A stretch of 42,535 nt of DNA from positions 1-42,535 of the forward strand of contig DGTD01000005.1 in assembly GCA_002396385.1 (NCBI GenBank), in the 5' to 3' direction. Each line of letters begins with the position of its first letter. Position 1 is the stretch's first letter. Source of the stretch: Bacteroidales bacterium UBA4345. Lineage in GTDB: Bacteria > Bacteroidota > Bacteroidia > Bacteroidales > Paludibacteraceae. Made by a program: the position numbers and the translations under genes. The notes beneath the pieces were generated by a model. That model had not been told where the DNA came from and searched no databases. It saw only the letters and a list, made by a program, of their open reading frames with translations. Positions 6,995 to 18,094 of this stretch are shown here, piece by piece.

Positions 6995-9900
6995 TTATTC
7001 AATCTTCACCACTTCGATAGAGCCCTTGAACACATTACTCTGAATGTCGCAGTTGTAATAGTAAACACCAGGGTCAACTAACACACCACGGTAAGTACCA
7101 TCCCAACCATCGTTGCCTTCGAAAATCATCTGTCCATAACGGTTGAAAATAATCACATGGTGACCGCGCATAAAGTCGTCGTTCATACCGTCCTTGGTGT
7201 AAGGTGTAATAGCGGTCGGAATCTCGTTAAGCACATCAAGGCTAACCATGTTAGAGGCAACAGCCGGACAAACCTCGTTGCTCACCACCACATAGTACTT
7301 CGAAGAGTCGGTAGGCTCAACGGTGTAAACGAATTGGTTAAGCCGTTCGTGTTCCTTTAAGAAGACAGAATCAGGGATTGTGGTGTCGCGATTGTTCCAC
7401 AACTCCATAAAGAGGTCAACATCGTCGGTTTCACCACTCGCATTCTGTACAATTTCGCCATATCGGTTGTAGACAGCACCTGTAGCACCGTCGTACATTC
7501 CCTCGACGCGTCTCCACGAAATGTAAGCAGGCTTATAAGGAAGCGTTAAAATAAGGTCGGCAGACTCACCCTTCCAAATACGCGCCTTGTTTTGAGGTTT
7601 AGTAGTCAACAGCACTTGTGCAGGATCAAAATGAGTAAACACATCAATCTGTACGCTGTCGGAAGCATAATACTTATCCTCTTTAGCCAACTTGACGTTT
7701 TCCTCCGATCCGAAGACCTTCAGACTATCTGCATGTGTCAGCAAGCTGTCGCCACACAGCGTGTAGAGGGTGTTGAGCGACGTACTTGTACCACACTCGT
7801 TCGTAGCAAAGTAGACAGCCTTATGCGGAGCACCGTTTTCGTAATCGATAGGCGAATTAGGCACATAAACCGACGTATCGGTAGTCATCCAGCCTTCTTT
7901 AACAATAGGTGAACCCATATCGTCGACGCAGACATCGAACGCAGAACCGAAATCGCCATTAAGGTCAAGCGAGTCACCGTCACACATCTGCCACAAGCCG
8001 GAAGCCAAGTTAATACGTGGACGTTCACGTACATCGATATACACTTTAGCCGTATCGGTACAGCCAGAGACGGTATCCATAGCCACGAACCAATAATTGT
8101 CGGTCTGAGTCTGACGCAATAGCATGAGGTACTCGATATAAGCTTGTTGTGCGGCCAGTTTCTCCTTTTCAGAAGCTTGGAAACCAGGAGTAGTAGGTTT
8201 GAATCGTGCAGCATAAGAAGACGGGTTGTTACTGTAAATCAGTTTAGACTCATCGAGTTCACCACGATAGTAGTCCCAAAGAACAGTTGTTGTCACACCA
8301 ACCCACTTACCATCCCAGTCAATAACCCAAGTAGTACCATATCCCCAACAGATGTTGGAGTTAGAAAGCGTATTAGGGCTACCATAGACATCGGCAAGCG
8401 TCTCATCGCCACCACAAACGACAACAGTGTCTTTGTAAACGAGGGTGATAATATCATCCTTTTTCTGAACTTCAATAAGTTTCGTCACTTCCGTTTTCTT
8501 GCCACAAACATCTTTAAACGTCAGTGTCACGTAAGTAGATTCAGTAATCTCGGTGCCAGCAGCAGGTTCTTGGGTAATTTCCAAATACTCAATACCACCA
8601 CAAGGCATTACAATAGAATCAAGAGGAATCAGTCCCGTGATATCAGGAACACCAAACCTACAATTCTTCAAATAAATAGGATGGAGCACATCGTTCCAGT
8701 CGGAAGGAAGGTTAACAACCGGAGGGAACGAATCGACCACATGCACAGTAAATGTTGCAGGTTCCGCCTGGTTGCCACAACGATCCACAGCAGTCCACGA
8801 ATAAATCAAGTCGTAAGTGTAATAATCGCACTGACTAGGATCAGAACCTTGAGTAGACTTGAAAGACTGCGTTACGACAGGGTTAGGGTCGCAGTTATCT
8901 TCAGCCGACACATCAGGCACTTCGTAGTTGATATCGGAACAAGCCACACGGACAGCCTCACCAAGCGGGTTAATACCCACATAGGTCGGAGCCACATCGT
9001 CTTTCACATAGAATGTATCAGGACCGTTCGAACAAGTTACCAAGTCCTGGCGAATAGACATCAAGTGATAGTCGCGTATAACCATCGCCTCACAAGAGTC
9101 GCCAACCACTTCGGTCACGGCCTTGAAGGTAGACAAGTCGGCGCGAGTTGGATCGTCAATTGTTCCTCCTGCAGCAATGAACTCTTTGTACGTAAGTTCA
9201 GCAGGCACATCGGTCAAACAAGTATACGATCCACCCACTTTCGGACAAGTTTCCTTCGGAGGTACCATATCTGAAACCTTGACAATCTGTGTACAAACCT
9301 TTGTATTACCATGGTCATCCTCAAATTCGAAAGTAACCACTGTTTCACCATAAGGGTAATTGTCTTTCACATCCTTGTTATCGCTACGTGTAACGGTTGT
9401 TTTAACCTCACAGCAAGGGTCAGTAACAACAGGGATGTAGAAACCGGCATCAACCACTTCTTCATAAGTCACATAGTCGACGTCAGCCACTTTAAAGGCC
9501 ACATTAATGACATTGACGAGTTCGTTACAATTGAAGTCAGGAGCAATAGAGTCTATCACCTCAATATTTTGTCGGCAAACCACGGTCTGGTTATTAGAAG
9601 GGAAGGTAAACTTCCAGATAATAACATCAGTCCCCACCTCGAATGGCGCATTCATAGCCTTACCACTTTCACGCGTAGTGTCAAGAACAGCAATATCGCC
9701 ATTACACTTATTAACAGGCATAGAATCGAGATAAACCGGAATATCGGCCAAATCGATAAAACAGTTTTCCGCATCTAAGAAGTGTTTAACCGCAGGGAAC
9801 GACTTCTCACAATCGACAGGCGGTTCGTTATTGTCGCCCACTTCCACAATCTGTTCACAAGTAGAGACAGGGTTCAACAAAGTCTTCGTCGTATCGGTGA

Positions 9901-12900
9901 AAGTCCATGTGATAATAGTCTTACCTATAGGATAGTTCTCATCAAGTTCCTTACCATCGCTACGAGAAGGCACACCCTTTATAATCCAAGTATTGTGACA
10001 TGGATTAACAGCGGTGTGTTCGGTAATCTTTGCGATGATATCGGTAGAAGGCACTTCACAAACACCATCTTCAACACCAACCTGGATAGTCGGATAATTT
10101 TCCTCACCGCACTTGCCGTCAATTTCAAGGTCTGTTACAACATGTATAACTTGGTTACAAACCTTGTCTTTGGTACTGTATGGCGAATCGAAAGTCCATG
10201 TGAGCGTCACAAATCCAGTATAATAAGTACCGTATACCGAGCCGCCATCGGCACGGCTAGCAACACCAGGGACCTCCTTGCCGGTGCAAGAGTCAATAGC
10301 CACAGGGACAGGGATTGTGTCTTTGCCCAAATTGATAGAGCATGCGCCATGGGCAACGAACAACAAAGTATCGAGCGAGCTACAGTCGAAAATAGGTTCA
10401 GCATTACTGATAACGGTAACAGGCTGACGGCAGACTTTAGCTTTCGCATTCACTACAGTGTCTATAAACGTCCACTTGACAATGACAGTATCGCCCACCT
10501 TAAATGATTCAGGTAACGCAGAGCCGTCTTCGAGAGAAGGCACACCCTCAATAGAGTCACCGGTACAAGTCTCAACCGCTTTCGGATAAGGTTGCAGCAG
10601 TTTCAAGACAGCATCGAGCGGAACTTCACACTCACCATCTGCAGCTTCAGCAAGCACCAGACCAAGTTTAGAACAATCGAAATCTGGTTCAACAGAATCC
10701 TTTATAGAGACGTGTTGTTCACAAACGTATTCATTACCAGCAATGGTATACGTCCAAATAATGGTATCGCGTCCAACGCCAAACGAACCAATCTGGCTGA
10801 CATCGGTAGTAGACCATCCTTTCTTAGAAGTACGTGTAATAAGCGGCTTGATTTCAACAGGCTCGCCATTCGGATCTCCGTTCGGACAACGATCAATAAC
10901 TTTTGGAACATTGATATCGAAAGCATCAAAATCGATGGTACAATTACCCACTTCAAGAACTTTGCTGACATCAGGCATATTCTTGCAATCGACAGGTTCC
11001 ACCTCCACATCACCCACCTTGACAAACTGTTCGCAAATGCCAGTTGGAGTAACCAGCGTGTTAGTGGTGTCAGTGAACGTCCAAACCAAACGGTTCAAAC
11101 CAATGTTAAAAGGAGCATTCAAATCGGAAATACCCGGACGGCTGAGCACAGCCCAAACCGTATCGGCAGTACAAGGGTGAAGCGCATAAGGAGTAACCAG
11201 CGGCACCTCGGAGGCAGGCACTGTACATGCGTCTTCAGGAGCAGGTACAGCAATCGTATCCATAGCAGCTGTGTCACACGGCTTTTGAAGATCTTTTTCG
11301 GTAAGCACCATAACACGCTGCAGACAGGTATCGGTAATATTTCCAGTAGCCTCGGTAAACGTCCAAGTAACCACAGTGATTCCGAGAGGGAACGCAGCAT
11401 CGATAGCCTGCCCGTCGCTACGTGAAACCGGAACACCGGTAATAAGCGTATCGCTAATACAAGGGTCAGGAATCTGCGGTACATTCAAAACGATATTCGG
11501 ATCAGGTCCGCAATCGGCAACCGTATCGTTAATCTGAGGCAGGATAGCATCACAGTCCAAGTCGAAATGCTTGTTACCGGCAATCGTCACAACCTGACGG
11601 CAGACAACGGTGTCGTCTATATTGAACGGACTGACAAAAGTCCAAGTAATATAGGTCGTACCAGTTGGATAATTATCCATCAACTTCAAGCTGTCGCTAC
11701 GCGTTGGTACACCATAGATTGTATCGTTAGCGCCATTGACCAACGCACAACTGTCAATAGCGAACGGATGCGGCAAATTCAAGTTTTCGGCCGGGATATA
11801 GCACTCGCCTTCAAGCGCTACCGACTTGATAGAATCGAGCGTGCTACAATCAAAGTTAATCTTATTGCTATGACTAGGGATAACCACCTGCGGGCAATAA
11901 GCGAAGTTATTATCCTCGTCGACTACCACCCAGTAAACACTTATGGTATCGCCAACATTGAACTTCAAATCGTTTGGCACAGGTAGAGCTTCAGGAACAG
12001 GAGCCATCAACAACCTTGCCAAAATAGAATCGTTCGTACAGGCATCGAATCCATAATAAGTACCGAACTCAAGGTCTTTGAACTCAACATAGCACTCGCC
12101 CTCAAGCGCCTTCGGACGCATAGGGTTAGGCTGAATAGAGTCACAAATAAAGCTAGGGTCGTTACGGGCAATAATCCTTATCGTTTTCGCACAAGAGTCG
12201 ATGTTACCCGAGCGGTCGCTGAACACCCACACAAAGCGGGTATAGCCGCGAGGGAACGGATCGGCACACCAAGCCTTATCGCCATCTTTACTAACCGCAA
12301 CAAGTTCGCCGTTGAAATAGCGTCGTATTTCCAAAGGTTCAATTGGTTGAGAACCCGTACCATCAATCAGTTCCTGACACTCGTCGAACGCATTCGGAAT
12401 AACAATAAGTTTTGAAATGTCCTCCCACTTCGCATAGCAGACCCCATTCGACATCTCGAAGCTCACATTGTTACCCGTTTCGCAGTTGTTGATAACCGGA
12501 GGAATGCTATCGTTAATAGTCAGAGTCATATCGCAAGTGCTTGTCAAACCCGCATGGTCGGTAAACGTCCATTTGAACTTGTTGACGGTACCCGCATAAT
12601 ACTCCAACTCTTGGAACTCTTCCATAGAAGAAGGGTAAACGGTTTTGCCATTAGGCTGTTGAATCTCACCCGTCAGTTTTCCAACAAGCACTCCATCGCA
12701 AAGGTCGTTTATCGAGAGATTCGGAATATCGAGCTCGTCGTACGTAAAGGTACATTTAACGTCAGCATCGAGCACCTTCACAGGGTCAGGGCAAATGCTG
12801 TTATCAGGAGTTGTTGTATCGACAATAGAGAGCAACTGGTTACAAGTAGCCTCGTTGCCAGCCTCGTCGGTGAAGACCCACACAATGGTATAGGTAGTAT

Positions 12901-15900
12901 CTTTCACGAAGACAGAAGGTAGACTGACACGCGAAGTGCCGTTCTTCAACAACATATAAGGCTTACCCTCAACCGAGTCTTTATCGCAATTATCTTTAGC
13001 AAAGTGCCTGCCCAACAAAGGCTTAATTTCCGATAAAGAAGCCGAGCACTGGTCAGACGCCAGTTTGTAATCAATCGGATTATCCTCAAACACCGAGCAA
13101 TCGACATCAGGAGCCGTCTTGTCGTTCACAATAATCAGCTGACGGCAAACAGTCTGGTTGTTCGAGGTGTCGCTAAACGTCCAAATCACGAAAGTCTGAC
13201 CAAGCGAATAAGGGTCGTTCATAACATCGAGCGGGCTCACCACACCATTAAGGTCTTCACGGTGACCAACGCCCCGAATAGGTTCACCAGAAGGCGAACA
13301 CAAATCGGCACTAGGGTCCACCACCGGAATTTTCAATCCAGCCTTTACCAGGACGTCCTTCTTAGCCAAGCAGTTTTCGTCAGCATCAACCGTGATAGGG
13401 TTGACCAAGATCTTGTCACAGTCGATATCCGGACCAGTAGAGTCGTTAACTGTGATATTTTGAACACAATAGGCCTCGTTACCAGCCTCATCAGCAATAA
13501 TCCAAGTAACGGTAGTGGTACCTTGTTCGTAAGGAGCATCTAAAGAATTAACCTTTTCTCCATTCCAAACACGACTGAACGAAATAAGCAGTTTATCGGC
13601 ATCGGTACAGTTATCGAAAGCATTCAACTGTTTGGCAGTTGGTTGCGTCAAAGAAACAATAGCCTGACAAGTCTTAGGATCAGACTTCGTAACAATGTCT
13701 TCTCCCCACTTGCCGCACTCGACAGTAGGAGCCGTAGAATCGACAACAGACACAATAACCACACAACTGTCTTTGTCGCCTTGTCCGTTATCGTAATACC
13801 AAACCAGTTTATGACGGCCTTTTGCAAAAGTTTTGAAATCAGCAGTAAACTCCTTCTCGAAAGTCCTAGTCTGCAAAGATATCGTCTTGTAGACCTGGTC
13901 TATCACAGAAGAAGGTTTTGCCCCTGGTCCAACACCCGGACCGCCAGGGCCTACACCCGGACCCATTCCCGGGCCCATGCCTGGCCCCATGCCTGGTCCT
14001 CCAGGGCCAAAGCCAGGACCTGCAGGACCAACACCATTATAGAACTGGTGTTGAACAAGTTTCCATGCGAACTCTTCAAGCGCCGAAGTATTTTTAATAA
14101 CAACAGTAGAAGAGCTGTCTGTTTCGTCGCCCTTGTCGTCAACAAAAGTCACCTTCTTCACCTGATAAGGGAAAACGGGAACCATACGGTTCGACAACCC
14201 ACCCTTCATAGAGTCCTGAAGCGTTTGACAGTCGTCGAAGCCAAACTTGGTGATGATACCAAACATATTGGTCTCGCTCTTATCCTGAGTGACAGGTTCA
14301 TAAGTCATTCCAGTGAAAGAGTTGTACATTTTGTACTTGTACTGGCGGACATAAGAAACCATAGCCGTTTCAACCGTAGCCGCAGTAACATCAAGGTGTC
14401 CGACACAGTTTTCATCAGCCTTCAGGGTCAGTTCGTTCTCACAATTCATTGCGATACGCTCATACACAACAATGTTCTGCTGACAGAACGATTCGTTCCC
14501 CGCATTATCGGTGTAGACATACAGAACGGTAGACATACCAACAGGGAAATGGAACCGTTGCAACTCTTGAAGCAACTTAGCCACACCATCGGTCTTCTTT
14601 CCTATAGTGCTAGTATTACCATCAGGCGTAATAACAGAGATAACCGGATTAACAGGACCACTGCAAGCGTCGACAGCTGTCGGAATCTTTTTAAAGAAGC
14701 CTTTCAACGTGTAAGTGATATAGTTACGCATCGGAGTATCGGAAGCCGACGCATAATCGAGGTCGCTGCCCTGAGTATTAAGGTTAACAGTAACAGCCGT
14801 GTCGCTCAGCACACTACAATCAACAACAGGAGGTACCTTGTCGACAATAGAGAAAGAACGGATACATTCGGCATAAACCGAGTGGTCAACCGTAGGTCCT
14901 GAGCCCTGCTTGTAGAAACGCCAAGCCACTTGATACACATTTCCCAAAGCGAAAATAAGGCTTTCCTTATCGGTTATTTCAGTCCACGCTCCTGTATAGT
15001 TGTAAGAACCCGCATTCGCTTTCCCAATATTACGGTAGAAATAGCGGACAGAGCTAATCTTGAGCAGGGTCGGACATATCTCGTAAGCCATAGGGAAGTC
15101 GGCAGGATCCATCGCAGCAATCAAGCTGTCGAGAGAAAGGCCGCATTCATCGGTATTACGCTGAACGGAAATTTCCTTTATTTCAGAATCAGGACATTCA
15201 ACATAAGGTTTCGTATCATCGATGACAGTAATTTGCTGCATACAGTAAGAGGCATTACCCACATCATCGCTAAACCTCCATAAGATGTAAGAATAGCCTG
15301 CAGGGATAGGGTCATTCAACCCAATCGTACTATTCGAGAACAAAGCCTCACTCTCCTCAGGAGCCGTATTCTGCAAATCGAGTCGTCCAACAAACTCACC
15401 GGTTATATAGCCATCAACCCCGTTTTGATCAAGCAAGGTTGGAGCCTTCAAAACAGGCAGTAAGTCGGGACGTACACCCTTGCCAGGGTACGCCTCGCAA
15501 GTATCAGCACCATCGTTGCTGTTAACGTTAAAGTAAGAAAGTCGTGTTTCAAGAGGTTTCAGTTGAACGTCTTTACAGTCAACATCTGGCCCAGTCACAT
15601 CGCGAACAATGTACTTCACTATGCAAGTCGACGACATTTTGTTACAGCCATCAACCACATAGTAAGAAACCATTAAGCCATTATCATCCTTCGGGCCTGC
15701 AGTAGCAGGCACAGTCCGTTTCATAGCAGGCACAAGTCCCTTCTGTAAGCTATCGAGACGTGCTATCACATGGAACGTCAAATCGTTGCCTTTGGCATCG
15801 TGACCAGCGCCCACAATATATACCCTAGGATAAGGGTCACACGTACCACCAACCTTAGGAACGCCCAAAGTGATAGTAGTAGTCTTCTGAGTTGGCCCCA

Positions 15901-17974
15901 GTTCAAACTCCTGCGTTTGACTGCCCAACGAACTACAGTCGATAACCGGACCATCTGGTTTCTTAACACTCAGAATTGTATCCCAAGTAGCCTTACAGCC
16001 TACACCTGCAATTTCTACGGTTTCCCAGATTTGGTGTTTGTTTTTTATACCAAGACAAAGCGAATCGTGAACCGAATTCGACCATGAAATAAGCGCCGTC
16101 TTACCATCGGAAGTTACGCCATTGGCATTTCTCCAAGTGTAGATGTATTTATATTTGTTGTTAACCTGCGTATTGTCGTAGGCATAGATTTGCCGGTAAT
16201 TATCGGAAGGGCAAATAGAATCTCGACCCGTACCAGAGAAACCGTCCACAGTAAAATGGGCTTTAGGAGTTCTATAGACATGTATACGTTTGGTTTTAGT
16301 GTCCCCAACCGGTTTAGGCACCCCATCGCCATAGTCCTTCGTCATCGTAACCGTCAGTTCGTAGGTGCCCTCCATTGAATTTTCAGGCATACGGATAAAG
16401 ACATGCGTACCCCTCGTATCAGAGGCTTCCTGATAGACCACCGATTTATCGGCAATCTTGTTTTTCTGAGGGTCATAAAGCGTCCATACATACTTTACGT
16501 TCTCATTGACATCGACAGGAACGACGGTCATTTCCACACCGCCACCTCTTGTCGGAGCACAAATAACCGTATCGCCCAAGATAGTATCGATAGGTGTAGG
16601 ATTACAATCCTTACCCGTAATTGTGAATTCAATACTAACCTGTTCGTTCTGTTTTGTAAACGTATTAAATTTCTGGTTTGCCGTATTTTCATCAATAACC
16701 CTGTAATACTTTTTACCGATAGTATTTACAGGAATCGACAGGCGAGTAAAAGCTGGTCCTCTTTGTGGTATTCCCCCCACAACAACGGTCTTCCAGTTAT
16801 TGTTGGCATCACGTTCCTGCCAGTGGAAGATGGCGTTTTGAGGGAAACCAGCCGCATTGATAGTTGTAGTTTCACCAATACAAGTGGAACCTTTATCCAT
16901 ACAAACCGACTCAATTTCAGCCGAAATATAGTCGATAGCCACCTTGAAGCATCTGTCGAACTGCTGGAAATAAGGGTCTAAAGTAAAATACTCCAAACCA
17001 TTGTATTTTTTTGTATTCGGGTCGTATTTGTCGTCTGGGAAGTAACCGTAATAATTAACTTCAACACGCAGCAACTTACCCACGGGAACATCGCCCAAAC
17101 CAAGGTTTGTCTGACCAAAAGTAACATCAATTTTAGGTCTGCGGATAGTATCGCCCGTAGCATCGTCAATAACGAAAATCTGTCCACGGTCAGTAGTCTG
17201 GTTACCATGTCCAGTTTCGAGCTTAATAGAAGCCTGACCGCCACAATTATCAGACAATTTCATAACATAGAACCGCATGGTGTAGCGGTAGTTCTTACCC
17301 GCATAAGTAGAACAGAGGAAACGGTAATAGAAAGGAGTACTACTCTGTATATTCGTATTATAAACATAATAGTAGTTATTATGTTTTCCACCGTCTAACG
17401 AAGGTTCCTGTCCGTTATAAAAATCAGACAAATCGGTAGTAACGGTATACGGCGACTTGTCGTTATGGGTAAATGTGATATCGTTTTCATCAAAAAAATC
17501 AACAATCTGGCTAGGAATCTGAGGAGTAGGAGTGTTCACCCCACGTTCAGGATCGAAGTCAGTACCCGAGAAATAATCACCCGTAGAAGTAATATGGCAA
17601 GTTTTGGCACAAGCGTCAGACCTGTCCCTTTCAACAAAAATTTCAGGAGATGCCGGGTGGCTTTCATCGGTCATATCCACTACCCTATACCATACACCAT
17701 TCACCGAGGTATTGTCAGTCATATCGGTGGCAATGCGACGTGCGACAGTGTAACTTTGACAATTATTCCAGGTATTTTTATCGGTTGACCATTGGTAAGC
17801 CAAATAATGCCCCGTTATATCTGTGGTAGTACCAGCATCAAGCACTATAGCCGAGCCTGGACATGCTATTTTCACGTCAGAACTCAAAGACAAGGCAGCC
17901 GAAAGCCGGAAAACTGCAATGAATATGAAAATAAATAAAGCGTAAAAACGCTTTAATACGCCTATAGTTAACAT
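6995..17974 (-). CDS. Giant T9SS-secreted multi-module surface protein (about 23 HYR-like modules)
   Basis: This 3659-aa protein has a signal peptide (residues 1-27, ending RLSAA), a region with CHITSTGDYF...GTDF at about 125-355 (the head shared with its two paralogues) and then three Ig/PKD-like domains to about residue 670. About 23 HYR-like beta-sandwich modules follow. Each runs roughly P-x-x-DC ... EC ... DxC ... GVPxRSDG ... WTFTD ... CxQxVxVxD, giving about four Cys per module and probably disulfides. A base of about 480 aa (from about CGGDETLADV) leads to a T9SS type B sorting tail (ITPYTKDGMNDDF, IIFNRYGQ, GWDGTYRG, GVYYYN, GSIEVVKIE). A Gly/Pro/Met-rich insert sits at residues 1314-1351. 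Export by T9SS and an adhesin-like role follow from family knowledge; the ligand is unknown. It is probably monocistronic. Confidence 0.88.
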   Translation of the reverse strand: MLTIGVLKRFYALFIFIFIAVFRLSAALSLSSDVKIACPGSAIVLDAGTTTDITGHYLAYQWSTDKNTWNNCQSYTVARRIATDMTDNTSVNGVWYRVVDMTDESHPASPEIFVERDRSDACAKTCHITSTGDYFSGTDFDPERGVNTPTPQIPSQIVDFFDENDITFTHNDKSPYTVTTDLSDFYNGQEPSLDGGKHNNYYYVYNTNIQSSTPFYYRFLCSTYAGKNYRYTMRFYVMKLSDNCGGQASIKLETGHGNQTTDRGQIFVIDDATGDTIRRPKIDVTFGQTNLGLGDVPVGKLLRVEVNYYGYFPDDKYDPNTKKYNGLEYFTLDPYFQQFDRCFKVAIDYISAEIESVCMDKGSTCIGETTTINAAGFPQNAIFHWQERDANNNWKTVVVGGIPQRGPAFTRLSIPVNTIGKKYYRVIDENTANQKFNTFTKQNEQVSIEFTITGKDCNPTPIDTILGDTVICAPTRGGGVEMTVVPVDVNENVKYVWTLYDPQKNKIADKSVVYQEASDTRGTHVFIRMPENSMEGTYELTVTMTKDYGDGVPKPVGDTKTKRIHVYRTPKAHFTVDGFSGTGRDSICPSDNYRQIYAYDNTQVNNKYKYIYTWRNANGVTSDGKTALISWSNSVHDSLCLGIKNKHQIWETVEIAGVGCKATWDTILSVKKPDGPVIDCSSLGSQTQEFELGPTQKTTTITLGVPKVGGTCDPYPRVYIVGAGHDAKGNDLTFHVIARLDSLQKGLVPAMKRTVPATAGPKDDNGLMVSYYVVDGCNKMSSTCIVKYIVRDVTGPDVDCKDVQLKPLETRLSYFNVNSNDGADTCEAYPGKGVRPDLLPVLKAPTLLDQNGVDGYITGEFVGRLDLQNTAPEESEALFSNSTIGLNDPIPAGYSYILWRFSDDVGNASYCMQQITVIDDTKPYVECPDSEIKEISVQRNTDECGLSLDSLIAAMDPADFPMAYEICPTLLKISSVRYFYRNIGKANAGSYNYTGAWTEITDKESLIFALGNVYQVAWRFYKQGSGPTVDHSVYAECIRSFSIVDKVPPVVDCSVLSDTAVTVNLNTQGSDLDYASASDTPMRNYITYTLKGFFKKIPTAVDACSGPVNPVISVITPDGNTSTIGKKTDGVAKLLQELQRFHFPVGMSTVLYVYTDNAGNESFCQQNIVVYERIAMNCENELTLKADENCVGHLDVTAATVETAMVSYVRQYKYKMYNSFTGMTYEPVTQDKSETNMFGIITKFGFDDCQTLQDSMKGGLSNRMVPVFPYQVKKVTFVDDKGDETDSSSTVVIKNTSALEEFAWKLVQHQFYNGVGPAGPGFGPGGPGMGPGMGPGMGPGVGPGGPGVGPGAKPSSVIDQVYKTISLQTRTFEKEFTADFKTFAKGRHKLVWYYDNGQGDKDSCVVIVSVVDSTAPTVECGKWGEDIVTKSDPKTCQAIVSLTQPTAKQLNAFDNCTDADKLLISFSRVWNGEKVNSLDAPYEQGTTTVTWIIADEAGNEAYCVQNITVNDSTGPDIDCDKILVNPITVDADENCLAKKDVLVKAGLKIPVVDPSADLCSPSGEPIRGVGHREDLNGVVSPLDVMNDPYSLGQTFVIWTFSDTSNNQTVCRQLIIVNDKTAPDVDCSVFEDNPIDYKLASDQCSASLSEIKPLLGRHFAKDNCDKDSVEGKPYMLLKNGTSRVSLPSVFVKDTTYTIVWVFTDEAGNEATCNQLLSIVDTTTPDNSICPDPVKVLDADVKCTFTYDELDIPNLSINDLCDGVLVGKLTGEIQQPNGKTVYPSSMEEFQELEYYAGTVNKFKWTFTDHAGLTSTCDMTLTINDSIPPVINNCETGNNVSFEMSNGVCYAKWEDISKLIVIPNAFDECQELIDGTGSQPIEPLEIRRYFNGELVAVSKDGDKAWCADPFPRGYTRFVWVFSDRSGNIDSCAKTIRIIARNDPSFICDSIQPNPMRPKALEGECYVEFKDLEFGTYYGFDACTNDSILARLLMAPVPEALPVPNDLKFNVGDTISVYWVVVDEDNNFAYCPQVVIPSHSNKINFDCSTLDSIKSVALEGECYIPAENLNLPHPFAIDSCALVNGANDTIYGVPTRSDSLKLMDNYPTGTTYITWTFVSPFNIDDTVVCRQVVTIAGNKHFDLDCDAILPQINDTVADCGPDPNIVLNVPQIPDPCISDTLITGVPVSRSDGQAIDAAFPLGITVVTWTFTEATGNITDTCLQRVMVLTEKDLQKPCDTAAMDTIAVPAPEDACTVPASEVPLVTPYALHPCTADTVWAVLSRPGISDLNAPFNIGLNRLVWTFTDTTNTLVTPTGICEQFVKVGDVEVEPVDCKNMPDVSKVLEVGNCTIDFDAFDINVPKVIDRCPNGDPNGEPVEIKPLITRTSKKGWSTTDVSQIGSFGVGRDTIIWTYTIAGNEYVCEQHVSIKDSVEPDFDCSKLGLVLAEAADGECEVPLDAVLKLLQPYPKAVETCTGDSIEGVPSLEDGSALPESFKVGDTVIVKWTFIDTVVNAKAKVCRQPVTVISNAEPIFDCSSLDTLLFVAHGACSINLGKDTIPVPVAIDSCTGKEVPGVASRADGGSVYGTYYTGFVTLTWTFDSPYSTKDKVCNQVIHVVTDLEIDGKCGEENYPTIQVGVEDGVCEVPSTDIIAKITEHTAVNPCHNTWIIKGVPSRSDGKELDENYPIGKTIITWTFTDTTKTLLNPVSTCEQIVEVGDNNEPPVDCEKSFPAVKHFLDAENCFIDLADIPVYLDSMPVNKCNGDIAVLDTTRESGKAMNAPFEVGTDVIIWKFTFPSNNQTVVCRQNIEVIDSIAPDFNCNELVNVINVAFKVADVDYVTYEEVVDAGFYIPVVTDPCCEVKTTVTRSDNKDVKDNYPYGETVVTFEFEDDHGNTKVCTQIVKVSDMVPPKETCPKVGGSYTCLTDVPAELTYKEFIAAGGTIDDPTRADLSTFKAVTEVVGDSCEAMVIRDYHLMSIRQDLVTCSNGPDTFYVKDDVAPTYVGINPLGEAVRVACSDINYEVPDVSAEDNCDPNPVVTQSFKSTQGSDPSQCDYYTYDLIYSWTAVDRCGNQAEPATFTVHVVDSFPPVVNLPSDWNDVLHPIYLKNCRFGVPDITGLIPLDSIVMPCGGIEYLEITQEPAAGTEITESTYVTLTFKDVCGKKTEVTKLIEVQKKDDIITLVYKDTVVVCGGDETLADVYGSPNTLSNSNICWGYGTTWVIDWDGKWVGVTTTVLWDYYRGELDESKLIYSNNPSSYAARFKPTTPGFQASEKEKLAAQQAYIEYLMLLRQTQTDNYWFVAMDTVSGCTDTAKVYIDVRERPRINLASGLWQMCDGDSLDLNGDFGSAFDVCVDDMGSPIVKEGWMTTDTSVYVPNSPIDYENGAPHKAVYFATNECGTSTSLNTLYTLCGDSLLTHADSLKVFGSEENVKLAKEDKYYASDSVQIDVFTHFDPAQVLLTTKPQNKARIWKGESADLILTLPYKPAYISWRRVEGMYDGATGAVYNRYGEIVQNASGETDDVDLFMELWNNRDTTIPDSVFLKEHERLNQFVYTVEPTDSSKYYVVVSNEVCPAVASNMVSLDVLNEIPTAITPYTKDGMNDDFMRGHHVIIFNRYGQMIFEGNDGWDGTYRGVLVDPGVYYYNCDIQSNVFKGSIEVVKIE
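13917..14040 (-). repeat. GC-rich tandem repeat encoding a GPGMGPGM-type segment
   Basis: Inside the 3659-aa gene, residues about 1314-1351 consist almost only of Gly and Pro with Met, Val, Phe and Ala, including GPGMGPGMGPGMGPGVGPGG. At the DNA level this is an approximate 12-bp tandem repeat (GGNCCCATGCCN on the plus strand). The same place in the 5261-aa paralogue has an ordinary sequence (FLRKACAGSD). Confidence 0.8.
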
Positions 17975-18094
17975 AATATACTAATTAACATTCAACAATA
18001 ACCCTTGTGTGTATCAACAAGTTATAACACACCTAATATATATATCCCCAAAGTGATTGTAGGTTCAGCATATTTGAGTCTATATGTATACACA

